Assembly: GCA_963817905.1 (NCBI GenBank)
Contig: CAWFPS010000003.1
Span: 744,001 to 808,000 of the forward strand
Direction of reading: 5' to 3'
Source of the DNA: VRUE01 sp963817905
GTDB taxonomy: Bacteria > Actinomycetota > Thermoleophilia > Solirubrobacterales > 70-9
Length of the DNA: 64,000 nt
The notes under the pieces are model-generated. The model was not told the DNA's origin, searched no databases, and saw only the letters and a program-made list of their open reading frames with translations. Below are positions 20,665-28,592 of this stretch, in pieces. Position 1 is the first letter of the stretch, and each line of letters begins with the position of its first letter. The position numbers were made by a program, and so were the translations under genes.

Positions 20665-20695
20665 CTCCCCAAGGCGACAGCTGTCCCCTGGGGAG
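20665..20695. terminator. Short GC hairpin between the NHL gene and the collagen-like gene
   Basis: CTCCCCA (20665-20671) and TGGGGAG (20689-20695) form a 7-bp stem just downstream of the collagen-like gene stop and upstream of the NHL gene start. There is no U-tract, so a terminator role is weakly supported. Confidence 0.3.
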
Positions 20696-20709
20696 CCGAC
20701 GAAAGGTGC

Positions 20710-21444
20710 TTATCCGGTTACCGCCCAGAGGCCGTTGCCCATACAATTGCCAGTCGGGCATGTGCCAACGAGAGTGGCGCCGTTAGGAGTGACCGCGTGA
20801 CCGGGCGGAAAGGCCCCCGGATCGCGGGCTTCCACGGTGGCAGAGACGAATACGGAGTGAGCGAAGCCGTAGACGCAGAACTTGCCGGATTCGGCACGGG
20901 GAATTCCCCCGACCACGCCCGGGCAGCCGTTCGCTGCGTCGCTGCCATAGCTTGTTGTGCCTCCAACGCCTGGAACGAAGACGAAAGTGGGCGCCGGGCT
21001 GACTTGAATGCCGAAGCTGACGCTGTCTTCCTTTGTTTCTCCTTCTGGCAGAAAGTCATTGGTCAAACTCGTGGCATATGTCCCGGTCAGCGTCGCTTCG
21101 GGAGGCAGCGTGCCACCGGCGGCCCACGGTTCGCCTTCGGGTCCTTCGGGGCCTTCCGGGCCCTGGGCGCCGGTGTCGCCCTTGGGGCCCTGGGCGCCGG
21201 CGGGGCCGGTCGGGCCGGCGGCGCCGGGGGCGCCGGGGGCGCCGTTCTTACCGGGCTTGCCCTGCTTGCCGCGCTGTGGCTTCTTGCTCTTCTTCTTCTT
21301 GTGCTTCTTGGCCGAGGCGGTGGCGTTGCTGTTACCAGAGCCACCCGTGGCGGCGTAGGCTCCACCGACCATGGCGAAGACGAGGGCAACGAGGGCGACA
21401 ATCAGTCCCGCCTTGCCGAATGGTTCTTTGAGTCGTTTGAACAT
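20710..21444 (-). CDS. Collagen-like (Gly-X-Y) secreted or membrane-anchored protein
   Basis: 244 residues. The N-terminus MFKRLKEPFGKAG followed by a hydrophobic segment (LIVALVALVFAMVGGAYAA) is a signal peptide or anchor. A Lys-rich stretch (KKHKKKKSKKPQRG) is followed by about 16 uninterrupted Gly-X-Y triplets (GKQGKPGKNGAPGAPG.. to ..GPEGPEGPEGEP), the signature of a collagen triple helix. The remaining ~130 residues form a small head domain with three or four Cys residues (NGCPG, KFCVYG, GTCPTGNC) that could bond. A strong ribosome site (AAGGAGGAGAAC) precedes the ATG. Trimerisation by the helix is family knowledge; a surface-stalk role is inferred. This general layout is common in Thermoleophilia. 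Confidence 0.88.
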   Translation of the reverse strand: MFKRLKEPFGKAGLIVALVALVFAMVGGAYAATGGSGNSNATASAKKHKKKKSKKPQRGKQGKPGKNGAPGAPGAAGPTGPAGAQGPKGDTGAQGPEGPEGPEGEPWAAGGTLPPEATLTGTYATSLTNDFLPEGETKEDSVSFGIQVSPAPTFVFVPGVGGTTSYGSDAANGCPGVVGGIPRAESGKFCVYGFAHSVFVSATVEARDPGAFPPGHAVTPNGATLVGTCPTGNCMGNGLWAVTG

Positions 21445-21447
21445 CGG

Positions 21448-22383
21448 TTAGTTCTCCTCCTTGAGGCCGGCTTCCCGAGTCGGCCGTGGGTTATTGATGG
21501 CGTCTTGCGCCGGGACTCCCCGGCAAGTCCCGGCACTCGCCAACTGCGAGGGCCGGAGGTTGGTGGTTAGGTGGTGGTGCGGAAAGTGAGTGGTGGTCCC
21601 TGGGGTGTTAGTGAGGGACGAAGTGACACGAAGGCGGTGTGCGGATATCGGCGTGAAGTGGACTGTTAGAAGCGAGGCGGCGATACGGGCGAGGGACGGC
21701 AGGCTGGCGGTGGTCCCTGCTGCGCCGGTGTTGTGCGAGGCGCTTACCGCAACAGCTGCGGGTACGTCTGCGAGGCGGGCTGCGCCCGACCCGGCAGACC
21801 TGGCGCGATTGTGCGCCGCGGTTGCCGTCAACCCGCGAGGGGTCTTCGAGCCCTGCGGGCTCTTGCCGCCGCGACTCGTCGCGGCGGTGACTGCGCCGCG
21901 GCTAAGCGGCCGCGGGCTGGAGGTGGAGCGGCCGCGGGCGGCGAAGAAAGCGAGCAGCCGCGAGCGACTCAAGCCACGGAACCGGGAAAGGTCCCGAACT
22001 GCTTGGGGCCGCCCGCGCTGCTCATCGAACCGCGCCGCCCAGGGAGAGCGGCGATCGGCTCGCTCACTGCTGAAATCGAACCGCGCCGCCCAGGGAGAGC
22101 GGAGATCGGTTCGCTCACTGCTGAAATACCTCCGGCCGGGAAGCCGAGAGGCGGTCTGGAGTCGCCCGCCAGGGAAGGGGGCGACTGCCACTGCCTGGAC
22201 CCGGCGGGCCCAGGGAAGATCGGCGGCGAGGACAGGGAGCACCCCGAGGTCATAGTGGTAACCGCCTGCGCTGCTCGCCTTTGCGCCACCTGACAGGGAA
22301 TGGCAGGCGGGCGCAATCTCAACGGCGACCGGCGCGGTGCCGGCCGCGAAGTCGTCCCTGCGGTTTGCTGCGTGAAGCGACAT
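21448..22383 (-). CDS. Doubtful hypothetical ORF upstream of the collagen-like gene
   Basis: A 311-codon frame starts at ATG 22383 (GGAGAG ~13 bp upstream) and stops 4 bp before the collagen-like ATG, inside that gene's ribosome site. Its product is Ser/Arg/Ala-rich with no recognisable fold and contains a 17-residue duplication (FSSER-D-RSPWAARFD). Third-position GC is clearly lower than in neighbouring genes when I read the codons. It could be a coupled leader ORF, or the whole stretch may be an untranslated structured leader for the collagen-like gene. I lean slightly to the latter. Confidence 0.3.
   Translation of the reverse strand: MSLHAANRRDDFAAGTAPVAVEIAPACHSLSGGAKASSAGGYHYDLGVLPVLAADLPWARRVQAVAVAPFPGGRLQTASRLPGRRYFSSERTDLRSPWAARFDFSSERADRRSPWAARFDEQRGRPQAVRDLSRFRGLSRSRLLAFFAARGRSTSSPRPLSRGAVTAATSRGGKSPQGSKTPRGLTATAAHNRARSAGSGAARLADVPAAVAVSASHNTGAAGTTASLPSLARIAASLLTVHFTPISAHRLRVTSSLTNTPGTTTHFPHHHLTTNLRPSQLASAGTCRGVPAQDAINNPRPTREAGLKEEN
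21848..21887. other. Two adjacent strong hairpins
   Basis: GAGCCC-tgc-GGGCTC (21848-21862) is followed by a perfect 10-bp stem with a 2-base loop (21866-21875 with 21878-21887). They lie in the long leader-like stretch upstream of the collagen-like gene and could be RNA structure. Confidence 0.4.
22026..22127. repeat. Two tandem 51-bp direct repeats
   Basis: Units 22026-22076 and 22077-22127 differ at two positions only. Each begins cgaaccgcgccgcccaggg and ends tcactgctgaaat. The period of 51 keeps the reading frame, so they would encode a 17-residue repeat if the overlapping ORF is translated. Confidence 0.9.
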
Positions 22384-22465
22384 GCCTGCTTGTCTCTCCT
22401 GCCCCCTGGCCTCCGCGGTGCGAAGTCCGTTTGTTTAGTGCGTCCATCCCATTGGACACGGGAGA

Positions 22466-22494
22466 ACCGTAGAGGTTGCGGTACCGAAAGTCAA
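22466..22494 (-). promoter_or_regulatory. Sigma70-type promoter reading left
   Basis: On the minus strand TTGACT (22489-22494) is followed after exactly 17 bp by TACGGT (22466-22471), which fits TTGACN-17-TANNNT. It lies at the border of an AT-rich patch and would drive the 311-codon ORF and/or the collagen-like gene with a ~1 kb leader. Confidence 0.55.
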
Positions 22495-22750
22495 ACTTGT
22501 GTTTTTTAGACAGAAGGTTTACGTACTTTTCCCTGCAAATCAGCACTTTTCTGACGAAGGGAGGAGGAGAATGGACGCAGCAGCGAGGTGAAGAAGAGCG
22601 CCAGCGGGGAGGTCGGCGCAGGCGTGGCGCGAGGGGGTGCGGCGAGGCGCAGAGGCGACCGTCGGGGGTGACCTCTGGCGGGGTGGGCTGTGTGACTTCG
22701 GCGTCCTCGCTCGCTACTGCAGGCGAGGACGGAACGCTGCACTCACGCGG
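22495..22750. other. Intergenic stretch, AT-rich patch then GC-rich
   Basis: Bases ~22495-22560 are unusually AT-rich for this genome (for example gttttttagacagaagg). The rest is GC-rich with no convincing gene on either strand. It separates the collagen-like region from the mazEF-like locus. Confidence 0.5.
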
Positions 22751-23135
22751 CTACCCGGCCGCTCGCTCGAACTCGAGGCCGAGGATGGTCCTGAGGGCGG
22801 CGTCGACCTCGGCCAGGGTCACGGTGGGCACGTCGCCAAGGCGGCGCAGGAGGCGGCGGCGGGCGACGCCGCGAACCGCGCGCGGGATCGCGGCGGAGTC
22901 CGCCTCGAAGGCCGGCCTTGCGGCCGACCTGGGGTCGCAGGGCCGAACGCGGGAGTGAGCTGGAGAGCGGGACGACGACGACCAGCTCGTGGTCGGCGCC
23001 GGCGAGCAGGTCGTCGACGGAGACGACGATCACCGGGCGGTTCTTGCCGGGCTCGCCCCGGCGGGCAGCGCCGAGCGAGGCAAGCCAGATCTCCCCGCGG
23101 CGCGGTCGAGAGGTTGTCTCAGTCGATTCCGTCAT
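22751..23135 (-). pseudogene. mazF: MazF/PemK-family toxin, frameshifted
   Basis: The frame opens with the MazF signature: RRGEIWLASLG, GKNRPVIVVSVDDLL, then ELVVVVPLSSS. This covers the RGE and RPV motifs of the endoribonuclease core. After KAGL the frame shifts: an extra T in ggcctTcgaggc (near 22902) puts the rest in a different frame, which reads EADSAAIPRAV then LGDVPTVTLAEVDAALRTILGLEFE, the normal MazF C-terminus. The stop of that restored frame is at 22751-22753. The start overlaps the antitoxin gene by 17 bp. As sequenced it would make a truncated protein with an aberrant Arg/Pro-rich tail. Decay or a read error are both possible. Confidence 0.75.
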
Positions 23136-23352
23136 CCAGCGTCGCCTCCCACAGCCCGATCTCGGCCAGGGCCTCCGGGTCGCCTGCCTCGGCGCGGGTC
23201 GCCTCGCGCTCGGAACGCAGGGCCTCGGCCCGCTCGGTACGGCGGGCGAACTCGGTCAGCAGGGAGGAGAGTGAGACGCCGCGCTCGCGGGCGCGGGCGG
23301 CGAGGCGGTCGCGCGTCTCACGGGGGACGCGGATGGTCGCGGTGGCAGTCAC
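23119..23352 (-). CDS. Ribbon-helix-helix type antitoxin of the MazF-like toxin
   Basis: 77 residues. The N-terminus TATIRVPRETRDRLAARARERGVSLSSLL has the short strand and two helices of a ribbon-helix-helix (MetJ/Arc/CopG) DNA-binding domain. The acidic C-terminal half (DPEALAEIGLWEATLDDGID) would wrap the toxin. It is first in the operon and overlaps mazF by 17 bp. A perfect palindrome overlapping the predicted -10 box fits self-repression. Confidence 0.78.
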   Translation of the reverse strand: MTATATIRVPRETRDRLAARARERGVSLSSLLTEFARRTERAEALRSEREATRAEAGDPEALAEIGLWEATLDDGID

Positions 23353-23361
23353 AGTAGACGG

Positions 23362-23389
23362 ATGATAGCGCTATATCTGGCGACATCAA
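23362..23389 (-). promoter_or_regulatory. Promoter and palindromic operator of the mazEF-like locus
   Basis: On the minus strand TTGATG (23384-23389), a 16-bp spacer and TATCAT (23362-23367) make a good promoter. The perfect 10-bp palindrome ATAGCGCTAT (23365-23374) overlaps the -10. Nine bases separate the -10 from the ATG, so the mRNA has almost no leader. Confidence 0.65.
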
Positions 23390-23443
23390 AGGGCGCTGGT
23401 GAGGGTCTCAAGGCAGCCTCTGGCCGCCGTCGAGCGTCCTTAC

Positions 23444-25825
23444 TTAGGCCCCCGGGCTGCGCCCTGAGGCTGCCTTGGCCTTGCCCCTGTGCTTGGGCTT
23501 GGCGCAGCGGCGCTTGCCGCGGCGCTTGACCTGGTGGCGGCCTTTGGCGCAGCGCCGCCTGGCCTTGTGCGGCTTCCCTCCCCGGTGCTTGGCATGACCG
23601 GGCACCACCCGCAGGGCGAGCGGATCGGAGTCGCCCTGCTCGTAGGGGTAGCCGGTCGTTTCGCGGACCTGGGCGCGCATTTCGTAGCTGGTCGGCTTCG
23701 TCGTGCGGCGGAAGTGGTATTCGAGGTTGTAGTGGCCGTCATTACGGGTGCGGTAGCGGCGGAAGGCGAGCCAGCCCTTGCCGCTCTTGACCTGGAGGAC
23801 GATCACCACCTGGTCGTTGTGGGGCCCGGGGATCTCGCCTTCGAAATGGGCGATGCCCTTGTTCTTGACGACCCGGCTGGGGGTGCGCAGGGTCGGGTGG
23901 ACGACGGTGCGCAGGTCGGCGGAAGCGCGCAGCTGGCGCTGGCCGGGGCGGTAGATCGCGCTGAGCTCACGCGAGGGTCCGGCCGGGATCGGGAACCGAT
24001 AGCTGCCAGCCGGATTGGTGAGGGCGATGCCGAGAAACTCTTTGCCGGCGTCGGTGGCGACGCGGCTGTAGATGCAAACGGGAGCGGTGGCCACCGCTCC
24101 GCTCTGGCCGCTGAGGGAGCCGGCGAGGGATGCACCCTGGCCCTGCTGCACGGTCTGGGATGGCTGGCCAGCGAGGGCGGCACTCAGCTGCGTGCCGCCC
24201 GCGACCGGCGAGCGCATGCAGTCATAGGCCAGCGGCGCGGTGACGGGAGCGCCAACGTTGCCCTCAGCGTCGGTCAGCCAGAGGCGCAGCTGGTAGTTGC
24301 CGGCCGGGCCGGGCGGGTCGAGGTTGGCGATCGCCTGGACGTTGTCGCCGGAGGCGCTCGTCGTCGGAACGGCGACCTTGCCGGAGCCGTCGAGCACCTG
24401 GTAGCGGGCGGAATCGATCGGCGAGCCGGCGTCGGGAAGGTTGCGCCAGCGCAGGTCGAAGCCGTCGGCGGCGCGGGAGGTCGTCGGTGCGGTGACCGCG
24501 AGGCCCTGCGGCGCCGCGGGCGGCGTCGTGTCGTGGGGGATCGGGGCGGTCAACGCCGGCCCGCTGAAGCCGACCGCGTCCTCAAGCCAGACGCGGAGGC
24601 GATAGTCGCCGGCCTGGGCCGGGCCTTCGATGCCGGCAAGCGAGGTCGGGTTGGTGCCCGCGACCACTTTCTCAGGCACGACGACGTTGCCGGCCGCGTC
24701 GACGACGTTGTAGTGGACCTTGGTCACGGGTGAGCCCTGGTTGGGCGGCAGCGAGAACTGGACGCCGAAATGGTCGAGGTAGCGGTTCGGGTTGGCGCTG
24801 GTCACGGTCAGGCCCGGGGGCGCGCCGGGAGCGCTGTTGTCGGTGTGGACCCAGCGCTTGTCGCACGACTCCGAGCCGGTGTTCTCCAGCCCTTGGTACT
24901 GGGCATAGTCCTGGGTGCAGATCTGGAGTTCGTGGGCTCCGTCGCCGCCGAACGTCGCGGTGTCGAGCGCGACGGTGCGACCGTAGGGGCCGCCGGTCGG
25001 GCAGGGGACGTAGGTGCGCGCCCACTCGCCGTTGAGCGGGGAGGTGGAGATGTTGCCCGAGCACTCGGGCCAGTGGTCCCAGATCCAGCGCTGGTCACCG
25101 TCGACCCGCATCCTCTCCACCCGCAGGCCGGAGCCGAGGTCGGAGACGTTGAAGTTGACGTTCTGGGTGCCGCGCACCCAGGCGCCGGAGAGAATCTGGC
25201 CGCCGGTGAAGGCGGCCTGGGAGTTGGAATCGTCAGAGAGGATGAAGAGGAGGCCGTTGAGGTCGGTGGCGTTGTAGTTGACGCGATCGCAGCCGGACGG
25301 GCGCACGCACTGCATCTCATAGACGAAGCGGTTGAAGTCCCAGTAGCCGGCGATCGGCCACAGATGCGGGGCGAAGACGTTGGTAATGGCCCACTGCCCG
25401 CCGGCGTTCGGCAGGCCGAGCCCCTGGATCATGATCTGCTGGGTCGCGGTGGCGCTGGCGAGCCAGAAGCGGGCGCGCCAGCCTTCGTTGAAGGCGTTGG
25501 GCTGGCGGGTGTAGCCGCCGGCGGCCTTGAAGTGGACGAAGCCGGGGGTGTCGAAGACGAAGTTCGCGTAGGCGCCGGTGCCGGCGAGGCCGGAGGGCTG
25601 GTTCTCGACGATGCGCATGTAGGCGGCGTCGCCGGGAGGGTCGGCACCGGCGCCACCGCACCAGTTGTGCAGTTCGAAGATGCCGCCCGGGTTCTGCGGG
25701 CTGGCGGTGTTGGTATTGGTGGTGTACGGGGGAGCGCCGCTGTTGGCGGCGCAGGCGACCATCTTGTAGTAGGCGGCGTGCGCGGACGCGGCGGCGATCA
25801 GCGCGACCGCGAAGGCGAGCGCCAT
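23444..25825 (-). CDS. Secreted Fn3-repeat surface protein, native start removed by IS insertion
   Basis: About 793 residues from internal ATG 25825. The hydrophobic signal core (MALAFAVALIAAASAHA) is followed by a ~340-residue domain with several Cys (NWCGGAG, MQCVRPSGCD, PECSGN). Two Fn3-like units begin SAPGAPPGLTVTSAN and TPPAAPQGLAVTAP. A Cys-containing beta domain and a domain starting RTPSRVVKNKGIAHFEGEIPG come next, and the last ~50 residues are Lys/Arg-rich with three Cys. The frame stays open into IS1380 to an ATG at 25945, but that start is IS-derived. Joining across the two IS elements restores an ATG with a ribosome site at 28592. Expression now depends on the weak internal ATG or on IS-borne signals. 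Function unknown. Confidence 0.8.
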   Translation of the reverse strand: MALAFAVALIAAASAHAAYYKMVACAANSGAPPYTTNTNTASPQNPGGIFELHNWCGGAGADPPGDAAYMRIVENQPSGLAGTGAYANFVFDTPGFVHFKAAGGYTRQPNAFNEGWRARFWLASATATQQIMIQGLGLPNAGGQWAITNVFAPHLWPIAGYWDFNRFVYEMQCVRPSGCDRVNYNATDLNGLLFILSDDSNSQAAFTGGQILSGAWVRGTQNVNFNVSDLGSGLRVERMRVDGDQRWIWDHWPECSGNISTSPLNGEWARTYVPCPTGGPYGRTVALDTATFGGDGAHELQICTQDYAQYQGLENTGSESCDKRWVHTDNSAPGAPPGLTVTSANPNRYLDHFGVQFSLPPNQGSPVTKVHYNVVDAAGNVVVPEKVVAGTNPTSLAGIEGPAQAGDYRLRVWLEDAVGFSGPALTAPIPHDTTPPAAPQGLAVTAPTTSRAADGFDLRWRNLPDAGSPIDSARYQVLDGSGKVAVPTTSASGDNVQAIANLDPPGPAGNYQLRLWLTDAEGNVGAPVTAPLAYDCMRSPVAGGTQLSAALAGQPSQTVQQGQGASLAGSLSGQSGAVATAPVCIYSRVATDAGKEFLGIALTNPAGSYRFPIPAGPSRELSAIYRPGQRQLRASADLRTVVHPTLRTPSRVVKNKGIAHFEGEIPGPHNDQVVIVLQVKSGKGWLAFRRYRTRNDGHYNLEYHFRRTTKPTSYEMRAQVRETTGYPYEQGDSDPLALRVVPGHAKHRGGKPHKARRRCAKGRHQVKRRGKRRCAKPKHRGKAKAASGRSPGA

Positions 25826-25839
25826 CAGGCATGAGGTGA

Positions 25840-25843
25840 CTAG
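25840..25843. repeat. Target-site duplication CTAG, left of IS1380
   Basis: CTAG at 25840-25843 matches CTAG at 27492-27495 directly after the right end of IS1380, a 4-bp target duplication. Confidence 0.8.
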
Positions 25844-27491
25844 CCTCGATCCGCCAGTAGCGACCTGAGGAAACCCGCCGGGAACGTCCTCCTGGGCCTT
25901 GAGAATGCGGTTTGCCGACCCATTCACAAGAACCCAGGAGGACACCCGGAAGGTGAAGACACAAACGACGTCTCAAACCGTAGAAGTCAGGGCGGACGGT
26001 GAGGGGCTCGTCTCCCACGCCGGCGCCTTCCTGTTGGTCGAGCTGTCCGATCGGCTCGGGCTCACCGCGGGGCTCTCAGAAGCGATGGCTCCGACCCGCA
26101 AGCGCCGCTCCGCCCACGATCCCGGCGTCGTCTTGCGCGACCTCGCGGTCGCGGTCGCCGACGGCGGCGACTGCCTCACTGACCTCGGCGTCCTGCGCGG
26201 CCAGGAGGCGCTGTTCGGAGCGGTTGCCTCCGAGAGCACCGCCCACCGGGCGATCAAGTCGATCGACGCCGCAGTGCTGGAAGCGGTCCGCGCCGCCAGG
26301 GCGAAGGCGCTGGAGCGCGCCTGGGACGCGGGCGCCCGGCCGCAGACGATCACTCTCGACATCGACGCCTCGCTCGTGGGCGCCCACTCCGAGAAGCAGA
26401 GCGCCGCCGGCACCTACAAGAACGGCTTCGGCTTTCACCCCCTGCTCTGTTACCTCTCTGAGACCGGCGAGCCGTTGGCCGGCGTCCTTCGTCCCGGCAA
26501 CGCCGGCGCCAACACCGCCGCCGATCACTTCGAGGTCTTGCAGCTTGCGCTCGAGCAGCTGCCCGCGGCAGACCTCGACCGCGAGATCCTGGCCCGGGCC
26601 GACATCGGCGGGAGAACCCACGCCTTCATCTCCGACTGCCGCGAGGCAGGCGTCCATTTCTCGGTCGGCTACGGCGTCGAGGAGCGGGTGCGGGAGGCGA
26701 TCCTCGCCCTGCCCGATGCGGCCTGGCGCCAGGCGATCGACGCCGAGGGCACCGAGCGCGAGGGTGCCCAGGTGGCGGAGCTGAGCGAGCGCGTCGACCT
26801 CTCGGCCTGGCCCGAGGGCACACGGCTGATCGTTCGCAGAGAGCGCCCCCACCCCGGTGCCCAGTTTCAGGTCTTCGACTCAGAGGGCTACCGCCACACC
26901 GCCTTCATCACCGATCAGGAGGGCGCCGACATCGCCGCCCTGGAGCTGCGCCACCGCCGCCATGCCCGGGTCGAGGACTCGATCCGCGTCGCCAAGGAAA
27001 CCGGGATGCGAAACCTGCCCTTCGCCGCCTTCGAGCACAACCAGGCCTGGCTGGAGGTCTCGCTGGCAGCCCAGGCCCTGCTCCGCTGGAGCGCCCTGCT
27101 CTGCCTGAAGGGCGAGCTCGCCCTGGCCGAGCCCAAGCGCGTTCGCCAGCGCCTGCTGCACGTTGCCGGGCGGATGGTGCGCTCGGGCAGGCGCACCACG
27201 CTGCGGCTGCCACGCTCCTGGCCGTGGGCCGATGCCTTGGCAGCGGCCTTCGCGCGGCTGCGGGCGCTACCGGTCGCTTTGAGCCCGTAGTCACCGGCTC
27301 GCTCCCCAGCCTCAACCCTCCTCGTCGCACCTGCCGGTCTCGGCCTGCCCGCGAACGGGCGCCGGCGCTGCGATTCGGCGATGGCCGCCCTCGAAAGGAG
27401 CGCCAAGGCGGTTCCGAGGAACCGCCTTGGCGCTGTTACCTACCTCAAGTCACCCGATCACACCCTGCGGGGTGAAAACGGTGGATCGAGG
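25844..27491 (+). mobile_element. IS1380-family insertion sequence
   Basis: 1648 bp. Ends are inverted repeats: cctcgatccgcc at the left and, on the other strand, cctcgatccacc at the right. It is flanked by CTAG on both sides and carries one transposase gene. It sits in the signal-peptide region of the secreted Fn3 gene. Its right end was later hit by an IS481 element. Confidence 0.9.
25953..27290 (+). CDS. IS1380-family transposase (DDE type)
   Basis: 445 residues from GTG 25953, preceded by AGGAGG 12 bp upstream. The N-terminal EGLVSHAGAFLLVELSDRLGL and later QTITLDIDASLVGAHSEKQSAAGTYKNGFGFHPL carry the IS1380-type first catalytic Asp region (TLDID). 'RADIGGRTHAFISDCREAGVHFSVG' has the second Asp, and the C-terminal RHARVEDSIRVAKETGMRNLPFAAFEHNQAW contains the catalytic Glu region (VEDSI). 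The frame is complete, so the element may still be active. Confidence 0.92.
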   Translation: MKTQTTSQTVEVRADGEGLVSHAGAFLLVELSDRLGLTAGLSEAMAPTRKRRSAHDPGVVLRDLAVAVADGGDCLTDLGVLRGQEALFGAVASESTAHRAIKSIDAAVLEAVRAARAKALERAWDAGARPQTITLDIDASLVGAHSEKQSAAGTYKNGFGFHPLLCYLSETGEPLAGVLRPGNAGANTAADHFEVLQLALEQLPAADLDREILARADIGGRTHAFISDCREAGVHFSVGYGVEERVREAILALPDAAWRQAIDAEGTEREGAQVAELSERVDLSAWPEGTRLIVRRERPHPGAQFQVFDSEGYRHTAFITDQEGADIAALELRHRRHARVEDSIRVAKETGMRNLPFAAFEHNQAWLEVSLAAQALLRWSALLCLKGELALAEPKRVRQRLLHVAGRMVRSGRRTTLRLPRSWPWADALAAAFARLRALPVALSP

Positions 27492-27496
27492 CTAGC
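27491..27496. repeat. Target-site duplication GCTAGC of IS481 (left copy)
   Basis: GCTAGC at 27491-27496 recurs at 28549-28554. The left copy is built from the last base of IS1380, its CTAG duplication and the following C, so IS481 landed on the IS1380 junction. Confidence 0.8.
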
Positions 27497-28548
27497 TGAC
27501 GAGCCCAGGGACGTTCCGAACGCCATGAGGTAGATCCGGGCCTACCGAGAGGCTGTGGGTGTCAAAGCTCACGACCTCAAGGAGGCCCGGATGCAACACG
27601 CTAACTCCCCGCTCACCCCGAAGGGCAGGCACCGCATGGTCCTGCTCGTCGAAGAGGAGGACTTCACGTTCGAGGCGGCCGCGGCCGCCTCGAACGTGGC
27701 GAAGTCGACGGCCCACACCTGGGTCTCGCGCTGGCGGGAGGCCGGCGAGGAGCAGCGGCGGGACCTGAGCTGCCTGCGCGACCGCTCCTCATGCCCGAAG
27801 AGCAGCCCCGCGCAGGTCCCCGAGGGGGAGGCGAAGAAGATCTGCGAACGGCGCGAGAAGACCGGCTGGAGCCCACGCCGCCTGGCCGACGAGCCCGACA
27901 TCGCCCGCCCCCACTCGACCGTGCACCGCGTCCTGCGCCGCGGCGGCTGCTCGCGCCTCCCCCGGCCAAAGCCGCCGGCGGTGATCCGATACGAGTGGCC
28001 CTGCCCGGGGAATCTCCTGCACATGGACGTCAAGAAGCTCGGTCGCTTCGAGGAGCCCGGCCATGCGCTGACCGGCGACCGCCGCAGGCGCTCGCGGCGA
28101 GTCGGCTGGGAGTACGTGCACTCGATCGTCGACGACTGCTCGCGCCTGGCCTATTCGGAGATCCACGACGACGAGCAGGCCCCGACCGTCGCCGCCTTCA
28201 CTCGCCGCGCCTTCGAGTTCTTCGAAGAGCACGGGATTGCGATCGAGCGATTGATGACCGACAACCACTTCAGCTACACGAAGAGCAAGGCATTGGCTGA
28301 GCTGCTGGACCGCCGCGCGGTCTCCCACCTAAGGATCAGGCCCTACACGCCGCGTACCAACGGGAAGGTGGAGCGCTTCCACCAGACGCTGATGCGGGAG
28401 TGGGCCTACGCGCTCGAATACGCCTCAAGCGACGCTCGCGGCGAGGCGCTGCCACACTGGATCAAGCACTACAACGAGCGGCGCTCCCACTCAGCGCTCG
28501 GCAACCGGCCGCCTATGAAGCGCGTTCGGGACGTGTTGGGGTTCGACA
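27497..28548 (+). mobile_element. IS481-family insertion sequence nested at the IS1380 junction
   Basis: 1052 bp. Imperfect inverted repeats: left tgacgagcccagggacgttc, right (other strand) tgtcgaaccccaacacgtcc. A 6-bp GCTAGC duplication flanks it. It contains one transposase gene. Confidence 0.85.
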
Positions 28549-28553
28549 GCTAG
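27591..28553 (+). CDS. IS481-family transposase (integrase core)
   Basis: 320 residues from ATG 27591 (AAGGAGG 9-15 bp upstream). An N-terminal helix-turn-helix (SNVAKSTAHTWVSRWREAG) is followed by an integrase core with LLHMDVKKLG (first Asp), then 'LMTDNHFSYTKS' (second Asp) and RIRPYTPRTNGKVERFHQTL (Glu in the NGKVERFH motif), ending HYNERRSHSALGNRPP. The last Ser and the TAG stop lie in the GCTAGC target duplication, so the target site completes the gene. The frame appears intact. Confidence 0.92.
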   Translation: MQHANSPLTPKGRHRMVLLVEEEDFTFEAAAAASNVAKSTAHTWVSRWREAGEEQRRDLSCLRDRSSCPKSSPAQVPEGEAKKICERREKTGWSPRRLADEPDIARPHSTVHRVLRRGGCSRLPRPKPPAVIRYEWPCPGNLLHMDVKKLGRFEEPGHALTGDRRRRSRRVGWEYVHSIVDDCSRLAYSEIHDDEQAPTVAAFTRRAFEFFEEHGIAIERLMTDNHFSYTKSKALAELLDRRAVSHLRIRPYTPRTNGKVERFHQTLMREWAYALEYASSDARGEALPHWIKHYNERRSHSALGNRPPMKRVRDVLGFDS

Positions 28554-28592
28554 CACCGGCCGCTTGACCGGAGGATTGGTGCGAGGTGACAT
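28549..28592 (-). pseudogene. Displaced native 5' end of the secreted Fn3 protein gene
   Basis: ATG 28592 with GGAGAG 5 bp upstream opens MSPRTNPPVKRPV and reaches the CTAG target. Deleting both IS elements joins it in frame with LVTSCLMALAFAVALIAAASAHA, restoring a complete signal peptide. The 13 codons fit exactly between the ATG and the CTAG. Confidence 0.85.

Noticed and set aside
22026..22127. CRISPR array
   Set aside because: Only two directly abutting 51-bp units with no spacers and no cas genes in the window.
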